Origin: Bugula neritina
Taxonomy: Eukaryota > Bryozoa > Gymnolaemata > Cheilostomatida > Bugulidae
DNA length: 45,926 bases
Assembly: GCA_964035545.1 (NCBI GenBank)
Contig: CAXIUT010000111.1
Span: 1 to 45,926, forward strand
Reading direction: 5' to 3'
Positions 21,825-32,837 of the stretch are shown one piece after another (within the stretch, counting starts at the first letter, position 1; the number at the start of each line of letters is the position of its first letter). The translations under genes and the position numbers were made by a program. A model generated the notes under the pieces. It saw only the letters and a program-made list of their open reading frames with translations. It did not search any database and was not told the DNA's origin.

Positions 21825-22977
21825 TCATTTCTTCTGTAGTATATTGAAGAAATACTACACTTATAATGGCCCATCTTCTGGTAAATCTGTACAATGTACC
21901 CCATTTTTAGCCTTATCACGACCAAATACCGCTCTCAGTGACTTAGGACGAACAGTACGAGCCAACTACGGATCATGAGGTCCACACAGCTAACGAAGCG
22001 ATGCCACCACGTTCTACTGTCGCACCTACAAAGCAATACATGCTCCATTGGTCAACTCCTCAACCATCTGATTATACTCCCCAACAACTCCCTTATACAC
22101 TTAAAGAAATTCCTATAACTAAAATAATAAGATACATCAGCAGCAGGTCGATCAAGCCAGAACATTTCAGCGGCACTAATTTAAAATCCAGAAGTGAGAA
22201 CAGCATCGATAACTTGTCCAATATAATTTTAAGTAATAAGTTGAGGTTTGATAACCAAACATGAACAATTGTTAAAATACGCTGGAGATTGTATAGTAGA
22301 TTTAGCAGAAAAAAACAAATCGATTTATTTTGCAGCCTGTGATGCAGATTAGCTAACAAGTATGGCTCTTTTGACATCACTTGATCCAAATTTCGATCGA
22401 ATTGCATTTCCTATTTCTTGTGCCTTGTTTATAACATTTTCTGATAAGATCTATATCGCGAGTACCAAATCTGATCCCAAAAAGTTAACCAACTAATTAC
22501 AATATGGTTTTCCTTTATGATTTTAACATAATCTATCTGCATCTGGTTTTGCCAATTTAGCCATTTTGAAATTACTAATAGTCACACCACTTTCTTAGAT
22601 CAAGTTAACTATCTTACCGAAATGCATGTAAACATCTGGTGTCAGTAGCATCAAGGCCCTAAAATAAAAAATAAATATACTTTCCACGTTGCATATCAAA
22701 TTTATTTCTTGTATACTAATCAGCATAATCAATTATCTTCAGTTGCCTCGAATAGACGTTGAGAATGGCACCAACAAAGAAATCTTTCATCTGAACTGTA
22801 GAATATTCACAACGTTTTAGAAAGACTCGTTTGTTTTTTAGATCGTACTATACTTAAGATAAATAATACCATTTCTATTGTCTTGTCCTTTATGAAATAG
22901 GTCAGATTGTAGGTTCTCACTAAGGCAGCCGCTGAATCAAACCACTCCACAACAAAAACAAATCTGTCTTCAGACAT
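21825..22977 (-). CDS. NME7: NME7-type nucleoside diphosphate kinase protein
   Basis: 361 aa with introns at 22848-22869 (22 nt), 22659-22680 (22 nt) and 22113-22135 (23 nt). Order: DM10 domain (MSEDRFVFVVEWFD, then DLKNKRVFLKR), a first NDPK-like domain (ALMLLTPDVYMHFGKIV) and a second NDPK domain (CSCLVIKPQLI, QLCGPHDPQLARTVRPKSLR, AVFGRDKAKNGVHCTDLPED, ending QVQYFFNILQKK). The His in NGVHCTD matches the phosphohistidine site. The first domain starts LLTPD instead of the usual LIKPD, so it may be inactive. The family binds the gamma-tubulin ring complex and is a microtubule inner protein of ciliary doublets. Same order and length as animal NME7 (~376 aa). Confidence 0.93.
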
Positions 22978-23059
22978 CAGTTACAATATTATTATCAAAT
23001 ATTAATTATCAAATGATATCTTCATAACCTATTAATAATTATGATTCATTTATGGCAAA

Positions 23060-23839
23060 TCACAGTTCATCACGGGTGACTTAATCAACTCCTACAAGTG
23101 GAAGACTACCCCCAACAAGAGTCAAGATGGTATCAAGATCAAAAGTTTATTTATGCCAGCTATGTCTCAAAACAACAGGTTGAGTATTTCTATCAATCAG
23201 ACATTTAAATTTACCATTGATTTCAATTTCAATAGGATGAGTATGACCTTTATCAACTGCATATCCATATGATATCTCTCTCTCTTGATTCCTAAAACCA
23301 TCATCGATATTCTCAACCAAATGCCATTTGTCATGCTTACTCAAAGCTACGATATGAACATCGCTATCGATCCACTCAATCGACATAAGCGTATTAGAAC
23401 AGCGATAGAGAGAATCAGATCTCAGCGCTGGAAGTTATTGAAGAAACGATGGCAATAGGAGATGATAGGGTTGATTTTAATACTGAACCTAAAGATAGTG
23501 AAAATGTCTCGATGGATTATCAGATGAAGATGGATTGTTTTATTTCCGATAGAAAGCCATATGATGTTTACCTTAATGTTTTTAATTAAACAAGATAAAT
23601 TCCTCATTCAAATTAGGATGGAATTGCAAATTATCACCATATGAATTCACAGTAGTCCAATGATTACCACCAGGTATTATTCGTTGAGAATGTAATTTGA
23701 ATTATGTTTCTTTCTATACTACCATTTTTAATTTGAAGGCGTAGTTTGTGTGCGATGATTGGATTGAAAGGGGAAGCTTCTTTGTGGTTGCTATTGCTAG
23801 AATTGATAAAAGAAGGGCTAAAAGAGAAAGTTTCTTCAT
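23060..23839 (-). CDS. secreted protein of unknown function
   Basis: 259 aa, single exon. It starts with a clear signal peptide (MKKLSLLALLLSILAIATT). The mature part is mixed polar with aromatic-rich segments (FKLHSQRIIPGGNHWTTVNS, SRHFHYLQVQYQNQPYHLLL, HSWHKQTFDLDTIL) and few Cys, so it is not a disulfide-rich protein. No known domain recognised. It is divergent from another small secreted protein at 24069-24503; the two may share the 230-bp promoter region between them. Confidence 0.65.
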
Positions 23840-24068
23840 GATTTTGTTGGGTTTTTTTAAATTTTAAATTATATATTGGAAATGGATTATCATACGTATG
23901 ATATTTATTGGAAAAGATTTATTTTTTGAGATAAAATTAGCCATATCTTTATGATTATTTTTTGATAGATGAATTTTGTTAAGACTCTCAATAATTATCA
24001 ATAAAATTTATCTGAATGTAAAGGTAATTTATGAATCAGATAGTTATTACAACTATATTCATATCTCA

Positions 24069-24503
24069 ATGTCAAAAACTCTGATCCTTCTCTTAGTATT
24101 ACTCATTTCAGTTTCAGCCAACTTCATGCGTACCCATGATTACTGGTATACAGCCCAAAAAACTATCGTCAAAACCCATGCCCCTCTCACAGATTCAGCA
24201 TGGAACTACTGCGACCTAAAATGTCTCTACCTTGAACACTACTTCTCAGGCAATGATTTCTGTTTCATAACTTTCTCACAATCAATTTTAAAACCTAATT
24301 TCGGAGTATGCTATGTGGTAAAGACTGACAGTTCAGGCAAAAAGAGTTATGCTTTATGGAACACAGTGGCTACAAATAAGTTTTTTGATGAGTATTGCGG
24401 TAAAGAAACAGAAGATTACTATGCCTTGAGTCAAGGATAAAGTCCAAAATATAAAGTTTAATCTATTTAAGGCTAAGGAATAGGAACAGAAGTCGAATAT
24501 TGA
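24069..24503 (+). CDS. small secreted Cys-containing protein
   Basis: 144 aa, starting MSKTLILLLVLLISVSANF, a signal peptide; an in-frame upstream ATG at 23976 would precede it with a poorly conserved AT-rich leader, so the later ATG is chosen. The mature region has five Cys (YCDLKCLYLEHYF, DFCFITF, GVCYVV, DEYCGK), suggesting disulfides. Ends in a Gln/Gly-rich tail with several TAA codons. No family recognised. Divergent partner of the secreted protein at 23060-23839. Confidence 0.65.
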
Positions 24504-25132
24504 TTAAATAAACATAAATTTGATAACTATCATCTCTATCAATAAATTAAACAGATAAATATTAAATATTTTGATTAATTAGGCATTTTTATGAGTTGTT
24601 TGTTGTTTATTTTTGAAAGAATAGATGTTTATTTATATAATTTAAAATTATCAGATTAAATGTGAGTTAACTTTCATAAGTTTATCAAAATGTGATGATT
24701 ATTTAATATTAAGTTTAATTTTAGTAGGAGATAAGGTATAAATTATAAGTTTATTCATTGTTTTTGAAATAAAAAATTACTTAAAATATCATAAATATTC
24801 AATTTTGAGGTTTAATCTCTCATCTAATTAAAAATAAAATATTTTTATATCGTTATCATTATATTTTATAAATAATTAGAGATTTATGTGATAAAAAAGT
24901 TAATTGTCTCTTATTTTCATAAACATGAGATCTTAAAAATATTTGAACTGAGCATTATCAATTTCAACTCATTAATAACCAATCTATCCCATCAAATAGC
25001 CATTTTCCACTCTATAATAACCAGAAAACCATTTAAAATAACCAACAATTACCCAACAAACAATATATTTATCCAACAAATAATCCTTTAATAATCTATT
25101 ATTAAATGTAGAAATCAATTGATATGAACATA
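24504..25132. other. AT-rich region with an unconfirmed ORF
   Basis: Mostly AT-rich spacer. Around 24940-25130 the plus strand is open and Asn/Gln/Pro-like (NNQSIPSNSHFPLYNNQ), but it follows a TGA, has no ATG and would run antisense into the next gene, so I do not call it. Confidence 0.4.
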
Positions 25133-25781
25133 TCAATTGCCCTCATGTTTTTCCTGATACAACCAAGGAAAATGCATCATCGGTGGAGGCCCCAACCACA
25201 ACTGCGGCATCATCATCGATTGCTACTGCTACTGCTCTACTCTTTCCTCCTAAATCAACAACCTAGAAGCCTAAGTCACATTAGCCAAAGATCTCTTCTT
25301 ATTCTTCTCCATCTATTTTTTCACCTTGCTGACTATCTACTCAGCCAATGGATGATCTTGCTATCTAGTTGCCGTAGTGAACGCCGATCCAATCTATTTT
25401 TCAATATTTTTACTTGGATATTAAGTAATTCAAGGTGATAGTTTTTTTAGGCCACTTTATTGGCTATTTCTGCACAAAGGGAGCTAAAGGTGAAATTGTC
25501 ACATTTGAGTTTACGTCTAAAGTATCTGAAGAAGAGAGAATATACCTACTGAATTTAGTATGTGGACAGGTAATGAATGAAGGATGGCTGGTGTGGGCTC
25601 GTCCGAAGATAAGTGCCAGTAGACGGGAGAAACCATCATTGTTATCAGGTTGGCTTTACTCATCTTTATAATTCGGAACATATTCCTGACTCTGACGTAA
25701 AATACGTCTTTTAAGAGTAGCAAGAAGAACCTTGACCTCAGGATTCTACGAGAGGCATAGAGTGCACTGCTATTGCTTCAT
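25133..25781 (-). CDS. uncharacterised protein with Met/Pro/Trp-rich tail
   Basis: Not recognised. Three exons with two 20-nt introns (25526-25545 and 25394-25413) give 202 aa, starting MKQQQCTLCLSQNPEVKVLL. The N-terminus has a CxxC (CTLC). The centre contains a Cys pair and helical text (KLKCDNFTFSSLCAEIANKV) followed by a charged helix (EQIVSKVKKQMEKNKKRSL). The C-terminus is low-complexity: six Gln, three Met, then LWLGPPPMMHFPWL. The standard-code frames on the plus strand are shadows. The spliced frame is favoured because both introns have canonical ends and restore the same style of sequence. Confidence 0.6.
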
Positions 25782-26035
25782 CTTCACCAGCCTAATTATA
25801 TTATATCCTTTCATTGGGAAAGACTACAAATTAATAAAATTAATCATCAAACAAAAACTACTATTTTATTTACAAACTTTGTCAAAATCAATATATTGAC
25901 ATATCTAAAAAGTTTGTTTGGATTCCTAGAATTTTTAGAACAAAATGCCATGTTACTTGCTATTTTTGGTTTTGATATTGATAAATAAAATTAAAAATAG
26001 ATTTTAAATTATAGTCTTAGCCATTATCAGCTTCC

Positions 26036-27001
26036 TCAGAATAGTAAACTTTTAACCGCTGAGTCCAAAAGTGAAACGTTTCTTTCCTTTGTGTAATATG
26101 CCACCTTCTTCATTGTTGTCTTCTACTTATCCTTGATCTCTGACAACTTTGCTGCTGGAGATTCTCGTACTTATAAGTATTCCTCTATATCTGCCTTCTC
26201 ATCATTGACTTCTTCTCTCAAGTAATCTCCCTGCTTGAAAAATGATGAATATGCGAGTTCATTTGCCCACTCCGTCTTCTCAACATTCTTGATAGTCTTC
26301 ATACCAGCATCAGTAGTCACAATCTCCATAGGCAACTGATAATATCTCTGATAATGATAACCGAAATCAACAGCCTTCCTTCTTGGTACATCTTTAACAT
26401 TTGCCAAAGTTTCCTCTTTGTAACCTGTAGGATGCACCCTAAAAGCAGCAATATCAAGTTTTTCTTTATAGTTATGACTGTACGTAGGTTGGCAGATTTG
26501 ATTGGATCAACAACTATAGCAAGGAAAGGATCAGTATTTTTTTGAAAGAGTTATTGAGTGGCAACATCAATACCAGATAACCAGCATCCAAAACTCGGAT
26601 GGGAATGGTACCATCCCACAATATCATGAGTCTTGATCTTCCTCACCCACTATGAATAAGCTTTATTAGTATTTTTAGTACCTGCAATCAAAGTATATGT
26701 CTATGTATCTGCAGTCACTCGAGTCTATGACGACTACACAGGCAAGTAAATCACATCAGCAATGATAAAGACTCCATGACCTTTTTCTTCATGGTATGAA
26801 CCTGCATAATTTGACTATTTTACCTTGAAGAAGACCCATGACTTCCCTTGGCTTCCCAAAATCAGCATGACTAAGCATCTTAGCAGCTGCTGAGACGTGA
26901 AGATATACTTTATTGAAGTATTTTGGAGTTTTGATGCCTTTAAGACGGATGGTATCAGCCTCTTCCTGGGTAATTTTCTTCTAGTAATATCTTGTAGTCA
27001 T
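26036..27001 (-). CDS. CSN5: COP9 signalosome subunit 5 (JAMM deneddylase)
   Basis: 307 aa with introns 26802-26823 (22 nt) and 26464-26483 (20 nt). The MPN/JAMM domain is complete: the catalytic Glu lies in [10 protein letters not shown] and the zinc motif H-x-H-x7-S-x2-D in [31 protein letters not shown] and [14 protein letters not shown] follow, and a CSN5-type C-terminal region with [10 protein letters not shown]. This distinguishes it from proteasomal RPN11. Known role: the catalytic subunit of the COP9 signalosome, removing NEDD8 from cullins in nucleus and cytoplasm. All metal ligands are present, so it should be active. Confidence 0.92.
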
Positions 27002-27205
27002 TGTTATGATATAATTCTTTGTGAAAGTAAATTTTGATATGCTAAGATGTAATTTTAAAATGATATTTATTTAATTAAAGAGGGCTTTGAATTATATTAT
27101 TCCTTAATCAATAATCAAGACGAACTTTTTTAAAAATCAAAAAATAAAAACAGCTAATCCTTCCTTTTTCATCATGATCTTGAAATATAGGTTATTATTT
27201 CTTTT

Positions 27206-27382
27206 ATGAAAAATAGTTTCCTGGGGAATTCCTAAAGTTAGTAGTTCAAAAAATAACAATTCAAATTTAATTAAAAACAAAGTTTTAGCTCTTCAAAGAT
27301 TCTCAGTGTCTTTATTCCGATCAAGTTTAAACGTTTATAGCCAAAAAATATATTTTTTGGTAAATATGAGCAAAAAAGATGA
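27206..27382 (+). CDS. possible small Lys/Gln-rich protein
   Basis: 58 aa from ATG 27206 to TGA 27380-27382, Gln/Lys/Ser-rich (MKNSFLGNSQSQQFKKQQ) with many TAA/TAG codons. A 34-nt GT..AG intron at 27356-27389 would extend it in another protein-like frame (FLCQVKHCKQLIIEGNKKL) to about 27504, overlapping the end of the minus-strand gene at 27469. Weakly supported; it may be chance in an AT-rich spacer. Confidence 0.3.
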
Positions 27383-27468
27383 GAAAATCTTAGCTTTTCT
27401 TTGTCAAGTGAAGCACTGCAAGCAGCTAATAATCGAAGGAAATAAGAAATTATAAAACTATAATTCAA

Positions 27469-27654
27469 TCATTTGTTAACTGGTGCCAAAACTGGTCTAA
27501 TGACAGTCTCTCCACTATCATTTTTCATCATGACTGAAGGTACCAGAGGTCCTGTCCTTCTCTGATCTATCATTTGTTTAAGTAGTTAAGGAGTAACTTT
27601 AACTACTTTAATCATTGAGGGCATATTTTAGTTGAATCTCTGAGTTCCTGCCAT
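27469..27654 (-). CDS. small uncharacterised protein (61 aa)
   Basis: Single exon, MAGTQRFNQNMPSMIKVVKV, then PQLLKQMIDQRRTGPLVPSV and a Val/Pro ending (IRPVLAPVNK), stop TGA 27469-27471. Too short for a family call, but the composition and codon use are gene-like, unlike the AT-rich DNA on either side. No signal peptide. Confidence 0.5.
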
Positions 27655-28083
27655 CGTTTTCAAATTAATATTTATAGAATAAAAGAACAACAATCCACTT
27701 AAAGCTTTTACCATTCAACTTAGTTGACAATTTTCCGATCTTATAATCTAATCAACAACTCCTTATATACTCAGAAGTCAATTCATGATGAACAGTAATA
27801 ATGAATTATTTCAAAAATAGTTACTAAAACCTATCAGCGTATTGGACTAATTATCATATTGCCATTATAATAAATAACACCACCGCTGTGATTATTTATC
27901 CTCTCAGCGTACACCCTTATCCCCTCCAACCTCCTTCCCACTCCTCCTTTATACTTTTTAAACCTTATCTAACCTTTTATTTCATAATTACCTTTTTTTT
28001 AAGATCAGCTCAACTTGATAAAGTCAAAACTACCTAAAAGAGCATAATATATTGATATGATAAATTTATCTATGATGTATACA
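27655..28083. other. intergenic region with GC-richer core
   Basis: Position ~27865-27960 is GC-richer than its surroundings. On the plus strand an ORF at 27785-28018 (77 aa, MMNSNNELFQKQ) covers it; on the minus strand a 40-residue stretch (GGVGRRLEGIRVYAERINNH) reads well but lacks an ATG. I cannot choose between a short gene, a 3' exon or a non-coding RNA. Confidence 0.35.
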
Positions 28084-29234
28084 TCATTCCATTGGCACCC
28101 ATGCTTTGCTAGATAGGTTGAATTCTTCACTTACACGGTCAACTGTTCTTCTAGATTAATCTACTCTTCCCTGATACTCCAATTGGATCTCAATATGTTC
28201 TTTTACCACTTCAGCCTTGGCGTTAAACAACACCACTGAGTCTCCTTCTCTGAGCTCCATTTTAGAAGGTAAGAAAGCATTAGAAATACCTGTTGAATCA
28301 CCAATAACGCATCTGTATCGAGGATTCTGCCCTTGTCCAACTTTAGTTGAAGAAATGATCTAAATAAACGAAGGACTACCTTGACAGTGAAGTTGAGATT
28401 ATCGTCTCCAGGCATAACATCAGCTATTTTAGCCCACTTCACAGCTCTTCTTTCACCTCTATTTTCTTATCTTTTCTATTCGTATTCTCTTGGTCTTGGC
28501 CTATATTATCTATTTTGTCTATCGTTTCTCTAGTAGTTTCTCTCAGGTCTGCCTCTTTCTTGTCTATCACCTTTTCTATCAAAATCTCTATCATATCCTC
28601 TATCTCTTCTTGGAGGTCTATCCTCATTATCTCTTCTAGGTGGTCTATCGTAGTTATCTCTTCTGGGAGGTCTATCTTGTCTATCATAGTTATCTCTTCT
28701 AGGTTGTCTATCATAATTATCTCTTCTAGGAGGTCTATCATAGTTATCTCTTCTGGGAGGTCTATCATAGTTGTCTCTTCTAGGTTATCTTCTTCTATTG
28801 TTGTCTCTGTTTCCTCCCTGTCTAGGGGGACCTCTTCTATTATTTCTGTTTTTATCTAAGACATGCTCCTGTTCAGAGATATTGAGTTTATCATTGGCCT
28901 CAATTTTCATATCTTTTTCAAGAGTTACTCTTCCAAAGAGATCAACTTCAAGAGAGATAAAATTTTTAATGAATCTCTTGACTCCATTTCTGATGGCGAT
29001 CACGTTTCCTTTTTCAATAAGGTTGGCATTCTCACCCTTGAAGAAAGCCTTTGATGCAGCAGTCTAGTCAGCAACTACGCAATCAACCATTTTGATTTTG
29101 AGACCCTCCTTGGTCTAGATGACCTTGGGTTCCACAGAGATAACTTTCACATAGACGTTGTATCCTGAACGTTCCTTTTAGAGGTCCTTGATTTTGATGA
29201 ATCTAGGTTTGTTTAAAGGTTTTGTTTAAGCCAT
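28084..29234 (-). CDS. two-OB-fold nucleic-acid-binding protein with RDNYDRPPR linker
   Basis: 376 aa with one 20-nt intron (28360-28379). Domain 1 (~10-115) resembles an OB fold of the SOSS-B/archaeal SSB kind (FIKIKDLQKERSGYNVYVKV, NVIAIRNGVKRFIKNFISLE). A linker (~130-245) is Arg/Asp/Tyr/Pro-rich with ~8 repeats of PRRDNYDRP. Domain 2 (~255-345) is a second OB fold (VKWAKIADVMPGDDNLNFTV, GDSTGISNAFLPSKMELREG, GDSVVLFNAKAEVV). Single-stranded DNA or RNA binding is likely; the linker resembles RGG/RD-type regions. Two OB folds flanking an RD-repeat is not a layout I can match to a named family. Confidence 0.75.
28590..28800 (-). repeat. 27-bp coding minisatellite (PRRDNYDRP)
   Basis: Seven to eight 27-bp units, nearly identical, encode the Arg/Asp/Tyr/Pro linker of the two-OB-fold protein. 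The opposite strand reads as Ser/Ile-rich ORFs, which are shadows. Confidence 0.9.
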
Positions 29235-29539
29235 AAGTTGAAAAATTAAATAAATATCAAAAAATAATAAAAGAATATCTTTACACAATCATCTGCCAGA
29301 AATATATCATATTCTATCAATAATAATCATCAATAAAAATTAAACAATCACTCATATTTTATTTTATTATCTTTTTTATAAGATAGTTAAGATCTTTATT
29401 CATAACTTAAACAACTGATTTAGACTTAAATATGTGTCGTACAATTTTATCAGAGGTAGTTGGTAATCTTCTTTTATAATTTGACTCTTAATACTAATCT
29501 AATCCATATTCTAAAATCTATAATTTCTATTCGAATAGC
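29235..29539. other. AT-rich intergenic region
   Basis: Divergent spacer between the OB-fold gene and the Cys-rich surface protein gene, holding both promoters. No ORF of note. Confidence 0.6.
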
Positions 29540-32500
29540 ATGAAACTTCCTTTTACTCTCTTCCTTCTTCTCCTAGTCACCAACGCCCACAAACATCAGT
29601 CAACCTCTTCCTCCTCTCCACCTGCCTACATCTAGGGCTGTCTCAGCTACTCCCCAGACTCCACCTGCACCTAATGCTAATACAGTACATCTCCATCCAC
29701 TCAGATTACATCCCACACCAAGGAAAGTGTTTCTACAAACCTAAAAATCCCACAGAAAACTGCTGTCTCAAATTCAACTAAGCCAGCAAATGCGTCCAAT
29801 GCTCGCCAGGTCTTCTCATGGTGAATGGACTCTGCAAAGACGTCAAGATCACAGGCTGCATCAAAAAAACTAAAAGCGGATGCCAAATCTGCGCAGAAGG
29901 ATATACTCTCAAAAATGGATACTGTCTTCCCTCTATTACTGGATGCATAAACTACGATGAAAGTCAAGTATGCGTGCAATGTTCTTCTGAATATTTACTC
30001 AAATTAGGAACCTGCATCCCTCTGATAACTCTTCAACCCATTCCCTACTGCAAATACCAGAATGAATATGGATGTGGATAGTGCCAAGAAGGCTACAAAT
30101 TGACCTCATAGTATACATGTCAACCTGGCATTCAAGGCTGTCTCATCTACAATGACCACGGACACTGCTAAACCTGCCAATCCCCTTACTACAAACTAGT
30201 GAAGGGCAGATGCGCAATAGTTGGATGCACTAACTACCATAAAAACGTTTGCAGACAATGCCAATCATCAGGATTCGAATTAACCAACGGAGTGTGTGTG
30301 ATACCTGGCTGCACATATTTCAATGATAATGGCTGTATTGTCTGCTCCGGTAACCTTGTTCCTGGATCTTGGGGATGCAGATAACCTCAAAACAAGGTGT
30401 GTCTTGTCTGCAAAAAAGACTAGTTTTTGGGCTATGATGGTAAATGTTATCCCAAAGACGTACATTGCTTGGAATATACTAATGGAAAATGCTCAAAATG
30501 TTGTGATTAATACTTCTTGACTAACCAATACCAATGCAAACAAGTTCAACCCGGCTGCATCTACCAAGACGGTCAATGTACTTCCTGCTCTCCTCCATTC
30601 ACCTATTCATCTGGCCAGTGCGTCATCAAAGGCTGCCTCGACTACGACTTCCAAGGATGCATCAAATGCGACCAACGTCTAACTCTCTCCAGCAACATCT
30701 GCGTTCTTCCTTACTGCCACAACTTCTAAAACTTCAAATGTACAAAATGCATCTCAGGATACTAACTTTCAAGTGATGCAAAATGCGTCCCTTCAGATCC
30801 CAACTGCATAGTTCGAAACAGTCACAACATCTGTTTAAAATGCAAATAAGGATACCAACTCAACCATCAAAACCAATGCACTACCAGCAAATTCGGATGC
30901 AACTATGTCGGTAGTCGCTGCACCAGTTGCCGCTCTCCTTTCGTCTATAACCCATAACTTGAAAGTTGCTAAATCGATGGCTGCATTAAATTTTTCATCG
31001 GTGGCTGCTAAGCCTGCACTGCAGGATATCACTTGTTGTACAATACCTGTAAAATACCTAACTGTTTGATCAGCAAAAATGGTAAATGTTTAAAATGCGA
31101 TCCAGATTACGTCTTCAGATCTGATGGCGTCTGTGTATCAAAAGACGAATTTTGCTAGAAAATGGATTAGTATGGTACATGCATCAAATGTATGGATAGT
31201 TACTACTATTCCCAAAAACATAAAAAATGTATAAAAAAAGATCCAGGATGCGTCTACAATGACCAAACAGACTAATGCTACGAATGCTATGCTCCCTTCA
31301 CCCATCAACCAGGAAAATGCGTCATTGAAGGATGTCTAAAATTCAATACCAAAGGATGCTACGAATGCAGATATCCTTTCTCTTTAACCAACACCAAAAT
31401 CTGCTAAATAAAACATTGCACAGGTTTCACAAATGGTCGCTGCAGCAGTTGTTCAGATGGCTACACTCTAAACAGCAAATATCTATGCTAGTCTTCAGAT
31501 AAAAATTGTCAACAATTCAACAAATAACGTACAGAATGTATCAAATGTATCAAAGGATATCGCAAAGATTCATAAGGAAGATGCTAATATTCTGATAGAT
31601 ATTGTTCATATTTCGATGATTAAGGTATCTGTATCAATTGCGATCGTTTGTACTTCCTAAATTCTTACGGAAAATGCCAACTCAGAGACCCTCAATGTCT
31701 AATCTACACCAACGGCATGTGCAGCAACTGCAGACCATACTACTTCGCTAAAGGCGGTGTTTGCATGACCAATTTGAAAGGCTGCTAAATCCAAAAATCA
31801 TATGGCAACTGTCTTAAATGCTAATAAGGATACAAACTACGAAAAGGACATTGTTTCTAAGACATGAAAAAACTAACCTGGAACTCAATAGATATGGATT
31901 TCGGATAATTCGATTCAGATAGTTGCTAATCCTAGAAAACAAAATAAATATTCAGTTACAACGTCACCTCGAAAATCAACTTAGTACCAGCTTTGGCAAC
32001 AAACAAAGGAAAATCTTTCTATTCAAGTTCATCTCTCAATAACGCCAATTTCCTACTCTCATCACAGGGAAATAGCGGATGGTCACCAGCTAATAGTCAA
32101 GGATAATATATTGGCTACAAAATATAAAAATTAAAGACATATTATGCTATTGATATCAAACAATTGACAGGAAGTTCACTATCGAAATTCATTGTATAAT
32201 ATTCATATGATGGAAGTAGTTTCCTCAAAGCGGGATAATTCCAATTCCATAATATACAAATCGGTGCAGTTACCACCTTCTACTTCAAACCAGTAAGAGC
32301 ATAATTCATAAGACTTGTTGTTGTTTCAGGAAAACCTAATATCAAATTAGAATTCTACTATAGTTCAGACATCAAAACAAGTTAAAACAACTAAAATAAT
32401 CAAAATAAAGGACATATAGGCAAAACAATCATAGCTACTATCGATGGCGCTTAAGAGGGAGGCATATCAACATGCAAAAAGAGTGGACTTTGCTGGGCAG

Positions 32501-32760
32501 GCATGGAATCATGCTAACCAAGAAAAGTTAAAGGATTTGAACTGGTTTATCAACCCGATTGCTCAGATAGAATATAAACAGTAAAAGTAGAATATTCTAT
32601 TGATGGACTTACCTATGCCTGCTGGAATGCATGCAAAGAAGTTAACTTGAGTAATGGAGCTTATAACTTTTCACCTGAATTGCTTGCATAGAAAATACAT
32701 GTGCATTTTGTTAAATATAGCGGATAACCCAAATTTGGTATTAAGTTCAACTATGCATGA
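29540..32760 (+). CDS. large secreted Cys-rich surface protein with F5/8-type tail
   Basis: 1066 aa with one 20-nt intron (29685-29704). Signal peptide MKLPFTLFLLLLVTNA. Residues ~30-790 are an array of about 20 CxxC-containing repeats of the furin-like/growth-factor-receptor Cys-rich type, such as CIKCDQRLTLSSNICVLP and CLKCDPDYVFRSDGVCV. The C-terminal ~280 residues lose the Cys spacing and resemble a discoidin/F5-8 C-like module (YYAIDIKQLTGSSLSKFIVQ, FIRLVVVSGKPNIKLEFYY), then a second beta-rich module with CWNACKEV. No transmembrane or GPI-like hydrophobic tail at the end (FGIKFNYA). Ciliates carry many such proteins; adhesion, mating or surface-coat roles are possible but not shown. Confidence 0.8.
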
Positions 32761-32837
32761 TATCCTATTCTCATCATATTCTCATCATTTATCATATTGT
32801 TTAGTAGAATATAATTAAAAAATAATCTGATGAATTA

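Noticed and set aside
27271-27468. Minus-strand hydrophobic ORF
   Set aside because: Begins with TTG, not ATG, directly after another gene's stop; AT-rich chance frame.
28515-29067. Ser/Ile-rich plus-strand ORFs and a Glu/Ile-rich minus ORF
   Set aside because: Shadows of the RDNYDRPPR coding repeat of the two-OB-fold gene in other frames.
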